From Staphylococcus sp. 17KM0847 (GTDB lineage: Bacteria > Bacillota > Bacilli > Staphylococcales > Staphylococcaceae), in the NCBI RefSeq assembly GCF_013463155.1, contig NZ_CP040781.1, positions 1,364,001 through 1,428,000 of the forward strand: 64,000 nucleotides of DNA, in the 5' to 3' direction. Below, in pieces: positions 26,976 through 42,039 of the stretch. The notes below the pieces were generated by a model. The model was not told the origin of the DNA and did not search any database. It was given only the letters and a program-made list of their open reading frames with translations. Positions within the stretch are counted from its first letter, which is position 1. Every line of letters begins with the position of its first letter. Made by a program: the position numbers and the translations under genes.

Positions 26976-27345
26976 TAAGATATAGCCTCCTTAAAATACT
27001 CTTTTATCTTCAAATTGTATCAAACTTTACGTTAAAAATCTAAATAATTTATAAGTCATGTGCTTAAATGATAACAAGTCTTTGAAACTTCAAAAGTTTT
27101 ATATGACTTCACTCTAAAAACATTTATTTTTTTGAGATATACAGCATACGTCATCACTCAGTATATTTCTCGTTAGTTATTTTGAACATATTAAAGTTTC
27201 TATTCTATTTCCAGTAATGGCTATACATTCACCTCTATCATTCTCACAATTTTCGCTTGATATGTAAAAACAAGTCCTTTCCATATCTTCTTGTTACTGT
27301 ATAATAGTATTATGTAACACAAATAAACTAAAGGGGGAAATACTG
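26976..27345. other. Divergent intergenic region between gatC and putP
   Basis: About 370 bp without a gene. A TATAAT at 27300-27305, 41 bases before the putP ATG, is the likely putP -10; its -35 is weak. No riboswitch-like fold or strong dyad was seen. Confidence 0.5.
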
Positions 27346-28893
27346 ATGTTTTCATTAGGCGCAACATTATCAAGTCAAGTTAATCCTGACTGGCAAACAT
27401 ATATTATGATTGCTATCTACTTTATTATTTTGCTAGGTATTGGTTACTATGGCTACAAACAAGCAACAAGCAACTTAAGTGAATATATGCTTGGTGGGCG
27501 TGATATCGGTCCATGGGTAACAGCACTATCTGCCGGTGCATCTGACATGAGTGGTTGGATGATTATGGGGTTACCGGGTGAAGTTTACTCAACAGGGCTA
27601 TCTGCATTATGGCTCGCAATCGGTTTAACGCTCGGTGCATATATCAACTATCTTGTCGTCGCACCAAGACTACGCATTCATACAGAAATTGCGGGTGATG
27701 CGATTACATTACCTGACTTTTTTAACAATCGATTAGATGACCGATCAAATGCAATCAAAATCATCTCTGGTTTAATTATCGTTGTCTTTTTCACACTGTA
27801 CACACATGCAGGACTTGTATCAGGTGGTAAGCTATTCGATAGTGCATTCGGTGTAGATTATCGTGTTGGTTTAGTTCTTATTGCTGCGATTGTTATTTTG
27901 TATACATTCTTTGGAGGCTATTTAGCTGTTTCTATTACCGATTTCTTCCAAGGTGTTATCATGCTTATTGCAATGATTATGGTACCTATCGTTGTTTTAC
28001 TAAAACTTAATGGTTTAGATACATTTAGCACGATTGCAGAGTTAAAACCTACAAACCTTGATTTATTCCGTGGTACAACAGCCATTGGCATCATTTCATT
28101 CTTTGCATGGGGACTTGGTTATTTTGGCCAACCTCATATCCTTGTACGTTTTATGTCTATCCGATCTATCAAACTGTTTCCACTTACACGTCGTATCGGA
28201 ATCTCATGGATGGCAGTAGGATTACTCGGTGCTGTTCTTGTCGGTCTGTTAGGTATCGCTTTCGTCCCAGCACAAGGTGTAGAAATTAAAGACCCTGAAA
28301 CACTCTTTATTTTAATGGGACAAATTTTATTTCATCCGTTAGTGGGTGGTTTCTTACTCGCAGCCATTTTAGCAGCAATTATGAGTACGATTTCATCACA
28401 ACTCCTCGTAACATCAAGTTCATTAACAGAAGATTTTTACAAATTAATTCGTGGTAACAAAGCAAATACAGCAGCACATGAAAAAGAGTTTGTTTTAGTG
28501 GGACGTCTCTCAGTTATTCTTGTCGCAATTGTTGCAATTGCAATCGCATGGTCACCTAACGACACGATTCTTAATCTTGTTGGTAATGCATGGGCAGGCT
28601 TTGGTGCTTCATTCGGACCACTTGTGATTATTTCTCTATATTGGAAAGGTCTATCACGTACAGGTGCGATTGCTGGTATGATTGCCGGTGCATTGACTGT
28701 TATTCTATGGATCATCTTTGCACATCCACTCGGTGAAACGTATGCGTTCTTTAATTTATACGAAATTGTACCCGGTTTCTTAGTCAGTCTTATTGTAACT
28801 ATCGTTGTCTCTAAGATCACTAAAAAGCCTGGTGACTTTGTAGAACGCGACCTCAACGAAGTAAAACGTCAACTTAGTGAAATTAAACATTAA
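27346..28893 (+). CDS. putP: Sodium/proline symporter PutP
   Basis: A 515-residue sodium:solute symporter with about 13 membrane helices. Family signatures include the sodium-site helix [17 protein letters not shown] near 60 and [17 protein letters not shown]. It is highly similar throughout to S. aureus PutP, a high-affinity proline importer used in osmoprotection and host colonisation. AAGGGGG precedes the ATG. Single gene with its own terminator. Confidence 0.95.
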   Translation: MFSLGATLSSQVNPDWQTYIMIAIYFIILLGIGYYGYKQATSNLSEYMLGGRDIGPWVTALSAGASDMSGWMIMGLPGEVYSTGLSALWLAIGLTLGAYINYLVVAPRLRIHTEIAGDAITLPDFFNNRLDDRSNAIKIISGLIIVVFFTLYTHAGLVSGGKLFDSAFGVDYRVGLVLIAAIVILYTFFGGYLAVSITDFFQGVIMLIAMIMVPIVVLLKLNGLDTFSTIAELKPTNLDLFRGTTAIGIISFFAWGLGYFGQPHILVRFMSIRSIKLFPLTRRIGISWMAVGLLGAVLVGLLGIAFVPAQGVEIKDPETLFILMGQILFHPLVGGFLLAAILAAIMSTISSQLLVTSSSLTEDFYKLIRGNKANTAAHEKEFVLVGRLSVILVAIVAIAIAWSPNDTILNLVGNAWAGFGASFGPLVIISLYWKGLSRTGAIAGMIAGALTVILWIIFAHPLGETYAFFNLYEIVPGFLVSLIVTIVVSKITKKPGDFVERDLNEVKRQLSEIKH

Positions 28894-28904
28894 TTGTATA
28901 TTTA

Positions 28905-28946
28905 AAAAGCCGATTAAATGCCTCTATCACGCATTAATCGGCTTTT
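28905..28946. terminator. Bidirectional terminator between putP and the response regulator gene
   Basis: AAAAGCCGATTAA (28905-28917) and TTAATCGGCTTTT (28934-28946) are perfect complements with U runs possible on both strands. The two flanking genes converge on it. Confidence 0.9.
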
Positions 28947-28956
28947 CCTATTTATT

Positions 28957-29559
28957 TTATATCCATCCTTTATCTTTCGCTTTTTGCCATGCCTCAAATC
29001 GATTGTTTGCTTCGAGTTTATCCATAATTGTTGATGTATAATTACGCACTGTACCGTCTGATAAAAAAAGTGTTTTTGATATTTCCTTGCTCGATTGCCC
29101 TTTACCTATCTCTTTTAAAACAATTTGTTCTTTATCTGTTAATGGATTTTTATCACGCAATATAGATGTCATTAATGATTCACTGTATATTCTCTTTCCT
29201 TCCATGACTTGCTTTATCGTTTCAACTAATTCGTCGATTGAACTTTCTTTTAATACATAAGCATCTACATCATTGGCAACAGCAGTTTCAAAGTACCCCG
29301 GTCGTTTGAACGTCGTAACAATTATCATTTTTGTAGGGAGATGTGTCTGTTTAACTATCTTAAGTAACTCCAAACCTGTCATTTGTGGCATTTCAACATC
29401 AACAATTGCAACATTCGGCTGTAGGTCTTTAATCATATTTAGTGCATCTTTACCATTTGCAACGTCCCCTACAACTTCAACTTCTTCATTTAAATGCATT
29501 AATTTTACCATTGCTTGTCTCAACATTTCTTGATCTTCAGCAACGATTACCGAAATCAT
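28957..29559 (-). CDS. NarL/LuxR-family response regulator, DesR-like
   Basis: A 200-residue regulator: receiver domain with phospho-acceptor Asp54 (AIVDVEMPQ), switch Thr/Lys in VTTFKRPG and VLKESS, and a LuxR-type helix-turn-helix at about 138-198 (LTDKEQIVLKEIGKGQSSKEISKTLF). The ATG at 29559 shares its A with the sensor stop (TGATG); the longer TTG start is less likely. Asp54 is also the phosphorylation site number in Bacillus DesR. As last gene of an operon with an ABC-2 transporter, it probably controls that transporter in response to membrane state or a membrane-active compound. Confidence 0.85.
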   Translation of the reverse strand: MISVIVAEDQEMLRQAMVKLMHLNEEVEVVGDVANGKDALNMIKDLQPNVAIVDVEMPQMTGLELLKIVKQTHLPTKMIIVTTFKRPGYFETAVANDVDAYVLKESSIDELVETIKQVMEGKRIYSESLMTSILRDKNPLTDKEQIVLKEIGKGQSSKEISKTLFLSDGTVRNYTSTIMDKLEANNRFEAWQKAKDKGWI

Positions 29560-30668
29560 CAACAATCATCTCCTCTTGGCAGTGTCAATTTTAATTCAAG
29601 ACCTTCATTCAAATGACTCTGTACATCTAGTCGTCCATCCATCGCTTGGACACGTTGATAAATACTCTGCAAATCCTCACTTTTAGCTTTCTCCATACCT
29701 ACGCCATTATCTCGTATGATCATAATAAAGCTTTTTTCTTTCTCAATGCACTGCCCTACAACTTTAGTCGCTTGAGCATGTTTAATCACATTGTTAACGG
29801 CTTCCCTTAAAATCATTGCCAAACGTGATTGTTTTGTTGGGCTTAATGTTGCAGTACATTCTATATTATAAAACTCTAGAGAAATATTCATACTTTTTAA
29901 TAATGTTTGAACTGCTTTCACTTCATCTTCAAAAGACTGTAACTGTAAATCATCTACAATCTCACGTACCTTTACTAAAGCTGCTTTAGACAAAGTATTC
30001 ACAGAAGTCATTTCCATTTTGGCTTGTTCAATATCTTTATCTATAAGCTTTAGTGCTAATTCTGATTTAACACTAAGGCTCGCAAACATATGCCCTAATG
30101 TATCATGCAAATCTTGACTGATACGATTGCGTTCTTGTTCCGCAATTAAAATATTGATTTGCTTATTTTGTTGATATATCGTTTTTTTCAACTCATTCTT
30201 CTCTACAGTTCTAATATTAGCAAGCATCGTAATTGTCATAATGATTGCCATTGATATACAAATCACAACAAACTCTGAATCGTAGTAATAAATGACAGTG
30301 ATCACAATAATAAGCATCATAAAATACATAATTGATTCTGCTGATAACATTTTAATTCGAAAAACATAGGGCAGAATATATGCTCCATAAAAGAAAAAGA
30401 AAAAATGACCACTATTAAAAAACAACACAAAATATAAAATTCCTAATAAATATATGGTTAAGCAGGTAAACTTTATAATACGATATGATGAAAGGTCGTA
30501 ATAACACATCATAAAATAACTGATAATAAATAAAAATGTAACACTTATACCCAGCCATAGTGATCCTTTATAATCCCATACAGCCAAATTAATGATAGGG
30601 AAAATCAAATAAATTAAGTTTGCTGTCGCAATGGGATTTTCCTTTAACCTTTTCACAATATTGTACAT
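29559..30668 (-). CDS. Sensor histidine kinase, DesK-like (HisKA_3)
   Basis: A 369-residue kinase. Five or six membrane helices in residues 15-150 form the sensor with almost no outside loops. The dimerisation helix carries His188 in SQDLHDTLGHMF, the same number as the phosphorylated histidine of B. subtilis DesK. The ATP-binding part has LREAVNNVIKHAQA and DNGVGM. DesK-type sensors read membrane thickness and fluidity. The gene starts on the stop codon of the permease gene (TAATG) and ends on the start of the regulator gene, so all four genes are coupled. Confidence 0.87.
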   Translation of the reverse strand: MYNIVKRLKENPIATANLIYLIFPIINLAVWDYKGSLWLGISVTFLFIISYFMMCYYDLSSYRIIKFTCLTIYLLGILYFVLFFNSGHFFFFFYGAYILPYVFRIKMLSAESIMYFMMLIIVITVIYYYDSEFVVICISMAIIMTITMLANIRTVEKNELKKTIYQQNKQINILIAEQERNRISQDLHDTLGHMFASLSVKSELALKLIDKDIEQAKMEMTSVNTLSKAALVKVREIVDDLQLQSFEDEVKAVQTLLKSMNISLEFYNIECTATLSPTKQSRLAMILREAVNNVIKHAQATKVVGQCIEKEKSFIMIIRDNGVGMEKAKSEDLQSIYQRVQAMDGRLDVQSHLNEGLELKLTLPRGDDC

Positions 30669-31399
30669 TACACCACTTCCACTTTTTTATGAATCATTAA
30701 GGCGCTACTCATAAAAAGTATACTATAAAAAATCAAAATAAAAAGTGAATTAAAGGCTACATGTCCTGTTGTTGTAAATGATAATGCTAATTCTTTTAAA
30801 TTATATGTTGGTGTTAAATATGAGATCTGCTGTAACCATGTTGGAAACGCTTCTGTCGGAAACCATAATCCGCCTAAAATCGCAAGACTTAAATAAACAA
30901 TATTCGCAATTGCGCTTGCCGTTTGTAAATCTGAAATCTGTGAAATTAAGATTCCTATGGATAAAAATAGTGTCGCTCCTACCCAAAGTAAGACGCCTGA
31001 TCCTAACCATTCCATAAGTGACATATGTACACCATTATATAAATTTCCTACTACAAAAAGTACACTGATTGATATGAGAAATAAGCACATCATTTTTATG
31101 ACTTTACTCATATAATAATAAAATGGTGTAAAAGGGGTTCTAAATAAACTTTTATTCCATCCTATTTCCTTGTCTTCTATCATCTCTAATGGAAATGTCA
31201 TAATACAAAAACTACTCATACTAAAAACAGCCATACTATACATATATTCCTTATAAAATTTTGTTTCATAACTTTTAGGGGTATCTAAGATTGTAGTAAA
31301 TAATAGATAAAATACACATGGCAATAGTATGGATAATACTAAATATAATTTTTTACGTGATGTAACGATTAGTTCACTTTTAAAATATTCCAATAGCAT
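30668..31399 (-). CDS. ABC-2 type transporter permease
   Basis: A 243-residue membrane protein with six predicted helices and the ABC-2 layout (inner loop KEIGWNKSLFRTPF, C-terminal WFPTEAFPTWLQQISYLTPTYNLKELAL). It pairs with the ATPase encoded just upstream. Start chosen at the ATG at 31399, which overlaps the ATPase stop (TGATG) and has AAGGAG 9 bases before it. Homologous four- and five-gene sets remove linearmycin-type or other membrane-active compounds in bacilli; the substrate here is unknown. Confidence 0.85.
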   Translation of the reverse strand: MLLEYFKSELIVTSRKKLYLVLSILLPCVFYLLFTTILDTPKSYETKFYKEYMYSMAVFSMSSFCIMTFPLEMIEDKEIGWNKSLFRTPFTPFYYYMSKVIKMMCLFLISISVLFVVGNLYNGVHMSLMEWLGSGVLLWVGATLFLSIGILISQISDLQTASAIANIVYLSLAILGGLWFPTEAFPTWLQQISYLTPTYNLKELALSFTTTGHVAFNSLFILIFYSILFMSSALMIHKKVEVV

Positions 31400-32262
31400 C
31401 ACACATCACTCCTTTGAGTATTCTGTAAAAAAGTATCCATTAATGATATTTTACTAATTTCAATGGTATTTAAATCCACTTCTGTTTTCATCAGTTTTTT
31501 AATAAGTTCATTCATATTTTGTGTTGTTATTTTCAACCTATCTCCTACTTCTACAATCTCCACATTGCTTAGTCCTTCAATCCTGTCACGATACATAAGC
31601 GGTATATAAATATATGTTATATTTTGTTTATTTCTAATATTGTAAGGCGTATCATCTATTACGCATTTTCCTTTATTAAGAACAATAACACGATCCGCTA
31701 CTTGCTCGACTTCTTCAATATAATGAGAAGTATATAATATCGTCTTTCCTTCACTTTTCATTTCCTCAACAATTCGCCAAAAATGAGCTCTCATACTTGT
31801 ATCCATCGCTGCAGTAGGTTCATCTAATATAACAATATCTGGATCACCCATAATCGATAACGCAAAGTCTAATATTCTTAGTTCTCCTCCCGATAGTTTT
31901 GAAGTCATTTGTTTCAGTTTTGTTTCATCAAAACGTGTGATTTGTTGAAACTTTTCAAGAGAATACGGATGATCATAAAAAGATTGATACAACGTAAATA
32001 ACTCTTTAACTTTTAACAAACGAGGAAACGCTGTTTTTTGAAATAAAATACCTACTCTTTGTTTGTTTAATATTGACGCTCTACCTATAATCTGCCCGTC
32101 GTCTAATCGTCTATCACCTATTAATAAATCAATCAATGTGGATTTTCCTGCCCCATTTCTACCAATAAGTGCTGTACATACACCTTTATGAATCTGAAAT
32201 GAAACATGATCAAGAATTTTTTGATTGCCATATGCTTTAGAAACATTTTCAATACTGATCAT
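31399..32262 (-). CDS. ABC transporter ATP-binding protein of the TCS-linked exporter
   Basis: A 287-residue ATPase. Walker A GRNGAGKST near 33-41, signature LSGGELRI, Walker B VILDEPTAAMD and switch histidine YTSHYIEE are intact. A C-terminal extension of about 75 residues follows the ATPase core, typical of drug-type ABC-2 exporters. It is the first gene of the operon ATPase-permease-sensor-regulator. A 16-bp dyad lies upstream. Confidence 0.9.
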   Translation of the reverse strand: MISIENVSKAYGNQKILDHVSFQIHKGVCTALIGRNGAGKSTLIDLLIGDRRLDDGQIIGRASILNKQRVGILFQKTAFPRLLKVKELFTLYQSFYDHPYSLEKFQQITRFDETKLKQMTSKLSGGELRILDFALSIMGDPDIVILDEPTAAMDTSMRAHFWRIVEEMKSEGKTILYTSHYIEEVEQVADRVIVLNKGKCVIDDTPYNIRNKQNITYIYIPLMYRDRIEGLSNVEIVEVGDRLKITTQNMNELIKKLMKTEVDLNTIEISKISLMDTFLQNTQRSDV

Positions 32263-32336
32263 TTATATCACGTCCTTTCTTCTCTATCTTATGTCATCAT
32301 ACGCGAGTCTATAAGTGCAATCTGTCAATTTTAAAA

Positions 32337-32352
32337 TATGACAAATGTCATA
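32337..32352. promoter_or_regulatory. Candidate response-regulator operator TATGACAAATGTCATA
   Basis: A perfect 7+2+7 inverted repeat 8 bases upstream of TTGACA and about 75 bases before the ABC ATPase start. A further ATGACAT half-site occurs downstream near 32290-32300. Its place before a poorly spaced promoter suits activation by the operon's own LuxR-type regulator; the link is inferred. Confidence 0.45.
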
Positions 32353-32360
32353 AAAAATAA

Positions 32361-32392
32361 GACGATCAAATCCTTTTTATGATTTAATCGTC
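32361..32392. terminator. Hairpin terminator
   Basis: GACGATCAAATC (32361-32372) pairs with GATTTAATCGTC (32381-32392) with one C-A mismatch. On the minus strand T-rich sequence follows. It probably serves the flavin-reductase-like gene. Confidence 0.6.
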
Positions 32393-32655
32393 TCATTCTA
32401 AAGCCTTCATTATCCAGTTCTCACAAAAGTAACTCGAAGAAAAATTGTTAAAACACATTTCCACTTCAGGCACATACTACTATTTGCATATATTTACTTA
32501 TATGTTCACATAAAATTGATGCACCTCTCCTAATGTTACAAGTGAACATTTAAAATATCTCATTTACTATAAGCACTAGACCGAATCGTACTTAAAGCTC
32601 ACTTCCCTTTGTTTTATCATTTTCAGCACAAGGTCAATGAAATGGTATTTTATTG

Positions 32656-33336
32656 TTACGATTTATTATCGAAATTACGCCCTTCTAGTCCAGCTAATTC
32701 TTCTTTCGATGCTGCAGGTGCTTTCATTTCAAAAATTTCATCTACAACTGTGTAATCATAATATCCTAAACGGGCGATGGGTCTTATCGATTTAATATCT
32801 AGCTTCCCGTTATCTAAAATCACATGATCTTCAATATGTACTTGTGCAACACGACCGATAACAATATCTACTGTTGACACAGGATCCCCTGTCGGAATTC
32901 GGATCGTTTGAACATATTCACATTCAAAGTGTACAGGCGATTCTTTAACACGATAACCTGGCGCTTCAATACATTGTTCTTTCGTTACACCTGCAAACTC
33001 AAATTCGTCTTCTTCGGGCGGCAATGCTTTAGCTGATAAGTTCACCGCTTCTCTTAAATCATATGTCGCCATATTCCAAACAAACCAACCTGTTTCTTCT
33101 GCATTTTTCACAGTATCTTTGCGTTCATGATCACCTAATACAGACTGATTGGCAGCAAACATGACCATTGGGGGATCCCATGTTAAATTTTGATATTGGC
33201 TGTATGGTGCTAAATTATCTACACCTTCTTTAGATTGTGTGGATATCCAACCAATCGGACGTGGTACTGTACTGCTTTTAAACGGATCATATGGCAGACC
33301 ATGACTTCTAATACCTTGTTTTGGAGAATAATTCAT
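32656..33336 (-). CDS. Flavin reductase-like (FMN-binding split-barrel) protein
   Basis: A 226-residue protein of the flavin reductase-like family. The characteristic start SSTVPRPIGWISTQSKEGVDNLAPYS and the PPMVMFAA strand, with later HFECEYVQT and IGRVAQVHI, form the split barrel that binds FMN. Members are oxidoreductases or flavin-binding proteins of uncertain substrate. The start is placed at 33336 (MNYSPKQG) with AGGGG upstream; the longer form from 33354 would overlay that ribosome binding site. It stands alone. Confidence 0.82.
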   Translation of the reverse strand: MNYSPKQGIRSHGLPYDPFKSSTVPRPIGWISTQSKEGVDNLAPYSQYQNLTWDPPMVMFAANQSVLGDHERKDTVKNAEETGWFVWNMATYDLREAVNLSAKALPPEEDEFEFAGVTKEQCIEAPGYRVKESPVHFECEYVQTIRIPTGDPVSTVDIVIGRVAQVHIEDHVILDNGKLDIKSIRPIARLGYYDYTVVDEIFEMKAPAASKEELAGLEGRNFDNKS

Positions 33337-33594
33337 ATCACAACACCCCTTCATTATTTTGTATTATTTGCATTTTATAAAACAATAACACTATCGTCTA
33401 ATATAAAAATACTATCTATTTATAAGTGAAAACTATATAAAAATGCCACTGTTTATTAAAATGGCTGTCCATCTTCTGTGGTGGATAGATCATTAAAAGT
33501 ACCGCATTTTATTTTTATTATAATTTTATATACATAGAAATAGTTAAGGTGTCTAAACGTACAATCCATTCAAGTTGTGCGCTTTTTATATACC
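33337..33594. other. Gene-free stretch upstream of the flavin-reductase-like gene
   Basis: About 258 bp, forming with the terminator beside it a gap of about 330 bp before camS. I see only a small GCCAC/GTGGC-like hairpin near 33444-33465 and no gene. Confidence 0.5.
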
Positions 33595-33626
33595 AAAAAA
33601 GGTGAGACAGCATATGCCATCCCACC
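33595..33626 (-). terminator. Terminator of the pcrB-pcrA-ligA-camS operon
   Basis: GGTGAGACAGCATATGCC pairs with its downstream partner ATCCCACC as an imperfect palindrome; on the minus strand CACC is followed by TTTTTTGG. It lies 39 bases after the camS stop. A second small hairpin (33639-33657) lies between. Confidence 0.7.
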
Positions 33627-33664
33627 ACAAAAGGTGAAGTCACTAATAAACAGTGACACTTGAT

Positions 33665-39084
<5,420 letters not shown>

Positions 39085-39088
<4 letters not shown>

Positions 39089-39777
39089 TGTGCTTTCTCC
39101 TTTATCTTAGTCGTTTTTAATGCTTGTTTAATATCCTCATATATAACATTACCTACAATGATTGTATCTGCAATTGCTGACATTTCTTGTGCGCGAGCCA
39201 AAGAGTTAATCCCGCCACCATAAAATAATTGCGTTTCCGTAGTGTACTGTTTTGCTGCAAGTACATCTTCGGGATTACCATACACGCCACTGTATTCAAG
39301 ATATAAAACGGGCAGATGATATACATCATTTGCCATTTGTGCATACGCCTCGATATCTTCTGTTTGTAAACTTGTTATGGCCCGTGTATATTGACTCACC
39401 TTACTCTCTGGGTTTAGAACGACATAACCTTCAAATACAAGTTCATCAAAATTAATCATATGACCATACTGTTTTAATGCACGATGTAATAAACCGTTAT
39501 GAAAACGAACTTCTGTACTATTTAAAACGGTGGGTACAAAATAAAAATCAAATCCCGGCATAATACTTTCAAGATTTGAAATTTCAAGTGCTAACGGTAA
39601 TGGATAACGGCGTACTCGACTCATGAGTTGAATCACATTGTCTTCTGTCACATCATCCGTTCCGCCAATCATAATGGCATCTGTATTCGACATACAAATT
39701 GCATCTAAATCATGATCAGAAATTGCTTTAGCCGGGTCTAACTTAAAAATATGGCGCCATTGTTTAATATCGTACAT
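39085..39777 (-). CDS. pcrB: PcrB, heptaprenylglyceryl phosphate synthase
   Basis: A 230-residue TIM-barrel prenyltransferase. Motifs include [35 protein letters not shown] and YGGGI, which bind glycerol-1-phosphate and the prenyl chain. In bacilli and staphylococci it makes heptaprenylglyceryl phosphate. The ATG at 39777 is used because the protein then begins [15 protein letters not shown] as in S. aureus; GTG codons nine and three bases upstream are alternatives since the AAAGGAG spacing to ATG is long. Confidence 0.94.
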
Positions 39778-39883
39778 CACACGCACTGCTCCTTTAAAAA
39801 TTCATACAACATATTATAGCATTTTTACAGACCATGTTCTAAATAACATCTTTATAATTCAAAAAGAAAAATCGAACAAAAAA

Positions 39884-39930
39884 TGAGCGATAACATCATC
39901 TCGTAATCTCATAGATGTGCGTATCGCTCA
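39884..39930. terminator. Terminator of yerC
   Basis: TGAGCGATA (39884-39892) pairs with TATCGCTCA (39922-39930), with an inner CATC/GATG pair. It lies 15 bases after the yerC stop. Confidence 0.75.
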
Positions 39931-39944
39931 TACAAATATATCAT

Positions 39945-40247
39945 TTACTTTTTCGTTTCGATATTCATTCTCTCTAAAATCATAGTATAGGCGTCATTTC
40001 CCCATTGCAACGAGCGTTTAACACGTGAAATCGTAGCAGTTGATGCTCCCGATTCCTGCTCAATAGTTGCATAAGTGTAGCCTTGCTTAATCATTTTCGC
40101 TACTTGCAAACGTTGCGACAATGATTGAATCTCATTAACAGTGCATAAATCATCAAAAAATTCATAGCATTCTTCACGCGTTTCTAAAGTCAGGATCGCG
40201 TCAAACAGTTCATCTAATGCCTTTCCACGTAGTTTCTCAATTTGCAT
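39945..40247 (-). CDS. yerC: TrpR-like DNA-binding protein YerC/YecD
   Basis: A 100-residue helical protein of the TrpR superfamily. The helix-turn-helix is in TYATIEQESGASTATISRVKRSL at about 65-87. It lies next to pcrB in bacilli and staphylococci. Its targets are not known from sequence. A CTCTTCATT/AATGAAGAG stem-loop lies just upstream at 40274-40297, between it and purB. Confidence 0.85.
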   Translation of the reverse strand: MQIEKLRGKALDELFDAILTLETREECYEFFDDLCTVNEIQSLSQRLQVAKMIKQGYTYATIEQESGASTATISRVKRSLQWGNDAYTMILERMNIETKK

Positions 40248-40315
40248 GCAAACAACCCCTATATCATTTAATCTCTCTTCATTTTAACGAATGAAGAGAA
40301 AAAAGTGTAGTCCTT

Positions 40316-41611
40316 CTACTCCAAACCTACTCTTTTAAATATTGTATCAACTTGATTAAGGTGATGTCTAGGATCAAAGCATGCATCTAAATCTTCTTTA
40401 GATAATTTGTTTGTAATTTTTGAATCTGCTTCCACAAGTTCTCTAAACGGTGTCTTTGTTTGCCATGATGTCATTGCTTTAGGTTGAACTGTATCATAAG
40501 CTTCTTCACGAACCATGCCTTTATCGATCAATGCGAGTAGCACACGTTGTGAATAAATCAGTCCAAATGTTTTGTTCATGTTGTCTGCCATATTATCTTC
40601 ATATATTGTTAAGCGGTCTACAATATTTGTAAATCGGTTCAATGCATAATCTAATGCAATCGTTACATCCGGAAGCATAATGCGTTCTGCTGAAGAATGA
40701 GAAATATCACGCTCATGCCATAAAGCAACGTTTTCATACGCAGTTGTGATATATCCACGAATCACGCGTGCAATACCTGTAATATTTTCAGAGCCAATAG
40801 GGTTACGCTTATGTGGCATTGCAGATGAACCTTTCTGTCCTTTTGCAAATGCTTCTTCTACTTCACGCGTTTCCGTTTTTTGTAAGTTACGAATTTCGAC
40901 AGCAAACTTTTCAAGAGAAGTCGCAATTAAACTCAACGTTGCAATGTAATAAGCGTGTCGATCACGTTGTAATGTTTGTGTTGAAATAGGTGCTGTACCG
41001 ATACCTAAATGTTTGCATACATATGCTTCAATTTCTGGTGGGATATTCGCAAACGTTCCTACTGCACCACTCATTTTGCCAACTTCAATCTCTTCACGAA
41101 CACGTTTGAATCGTGTGAGGTTACGCTCCATTTCTGCGTACCATAAAGCCATTTTCAAACCAAATGTTGTAGGTTCAGCATGTACACCGTGTGTGCGTCC
41201 CATCATCAATGTTGTTTTGTATTTTTTAGCTTTAGCTGCTAATACTTCGATAAAACGTTCTAAATCTTTTTCAATAATATCGTTTGCTTGTTTCACTTGA
41301 TAGCTTAACGCTGTATCAACGACGTCTGTAGATGTCAAGCCATAGTGCACCCATTTACGCTCTTCACCGAGTGTTTCAGAGACTTGACGTGTAAATGCTA
41401 CAACATCATGACGCGTCTCTTGTTCAATTTCTTTTGCACGTTCCACATCAACACGTGCATGATCGCGAATTTTCTTGACATCTTCTTTAGGAATATAACC
41501 CAGCTCACTCCAAGCTTCACTTGCAAGAATCTCTACTTCTAACCATGCTTCATAGCGATTTTGATCTGTCCAAATACGAGACATTTCTTCCCTTGAATAA
41601 CGTTCAATCAT
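40316..41611 (-). CDS. purB: Adenylosuccinate lyase
   Basis: A 431-residue fumarase/aspartase-superfamily enzyme acting twice in purine synthesis (SAICAR to AICAR; adenylosuccinate to AMP). Signature [10 protein letters not shown] with the catalytic serine loop, TSTDVVDTA and [12 protein letters not shown] with the catalytic histidine are present. The start is the ATG at 41611 ([11 protein letters not shown]), the family N-terminus; an upstream in-frame ATG would add 18 residues unlike any homologue I know. Confidence 0.95.
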   Translation of the reverse strand: MIERYSREEMSRIWTDQNRYEAWLEVEILASEAWSELGYIPKEDVKKIRDHARVDVERAKEIEQETRHDVVAFTRQVSETLGEERKWVHYGLTSTDVVDTALSYQVKQANDIIEKDLERFIEVLAAKAKKYKTTLMMGRTHGVHAEPTTFGLKMALWYAEMERNLTRFKRVREEIEVGKMSGAVGTFANIPPEIEAYVCKHLGIGTAPISTQTLQRDRHAYYIATLSLIATSLEKFAVEIRNLQKTETREVEEAFAKGQKGSSAMPHKRNPIGSENITGIARVIRGYITTAYENVALWHERDISHSSAERIMLPDVTIALDYALNRFTNIVDRLTIYEDNMADNMNKTFGLIYSQRVLLALIDKGMVREEAYDTVQPKAMTSWQTKTPFRELVEADSKITNKLSKEDLDACFDPRHHLNQVDTIFKRVGLE

Positions 41612-41691
41612 TAGTGATAAACTCCAATCTTCAATATGATAGTTTTTATTATAACAAATCAACACTCATTCTACATATTCTATTCAATCAA

Positions 41692-41708
41692 ATTTAACGT
41701 TCGTAATC
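41692..41708 (-). promoter_or_regulatory. Possible PurBox before purB
   Basis: The minus strand reads GATTACGAACGTTAAAT about 80 bases before the start, close to the PurR half-box core CGAACRTT. Only one box is obvious, whereas PurR normally binds a pair. Confidence 0.3.
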
Positions 41709-41811
41709 AAGTGTTTATACAGTAAAAATAAAAACCCAAAACTCCTTTCAATCTTTTAAAAACGAACTTTGTAATCAGAATTACATTTAAAGTACGTTTT
41801 AAATCCAAAAA

Positions 41812-41842
41812 AACGATGGACTTTATTCAAAGTGCCATCGCC
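41812..41842 (-). terminator. Terminator of the UPF0316-NETI pair
   Basis: On the minus strand CGATGG-CACTTTGAATAAAGT-CCATCG is followed by TTTTTTTGG. It lies 20 bases after the NETI gene stop. Confidence 0.8.
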
Positions 41843-41862
41843 TTTCTATTGAATCGTTTCTA

Positions 41863-42039
41863 TTACTGTTCTATTTTTTGACCCGTAAATATGATCTCTT
41901 GTCTCAATACTTCGACTGTACCATCCTGTCGCTCTTTAAAGATAGGTTTTTCGTAGCGCTTAACCGGCATATAGCCTGCTGCTTTCATACGCGCTAAACA
42001 GTCCTGTATCGTCTCATTTACTTCTACTTTAAATTTCAT
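41863..42039 (-). CDS. NETI motif-containing small protein (YebG type)
   Basis: A 58-residue protein carrying the name-giving NETI motif ([19 protein letters not shown]). Function unknown. It overlaps the 3' end of the UPF0316 gene by 11 bp, and the two are paired in bacilli too. An ATG nine bases upstream is an alternative start. Confidence 0.8.
   Translation of the reverse strand: MKFKVEVNETIQDCLARMKAAGYMPVKRYEKPIFKERQDGTVEVLRQEIIFTGQKIEQ

Larger units (their letters stand above)
32263..32655. other. Intergenic region with operon promoter elements
   Basis: About 393 bp. On the minus strand it carries TTGACA (32328-32323) and, 21 bases later, TATGAT, a spacing too long for an unaided promoter, next to the dyad at 32337-32352. 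The far part holds a terminator for the flavin-reductase-like gene. Confidence 0.5.

Noticed and set aside
27001..27345. Possible riboswitch or T-box upstream of putP or gatC.
   Set aside because: No conserved T-box sequence, no terminator/antiterminator pair, only AT-rich DNA.
30778..31017. Frames antisense to the ABC-2 permease gene.
   Set aside because: Shadow of a coding gene; no start signals.
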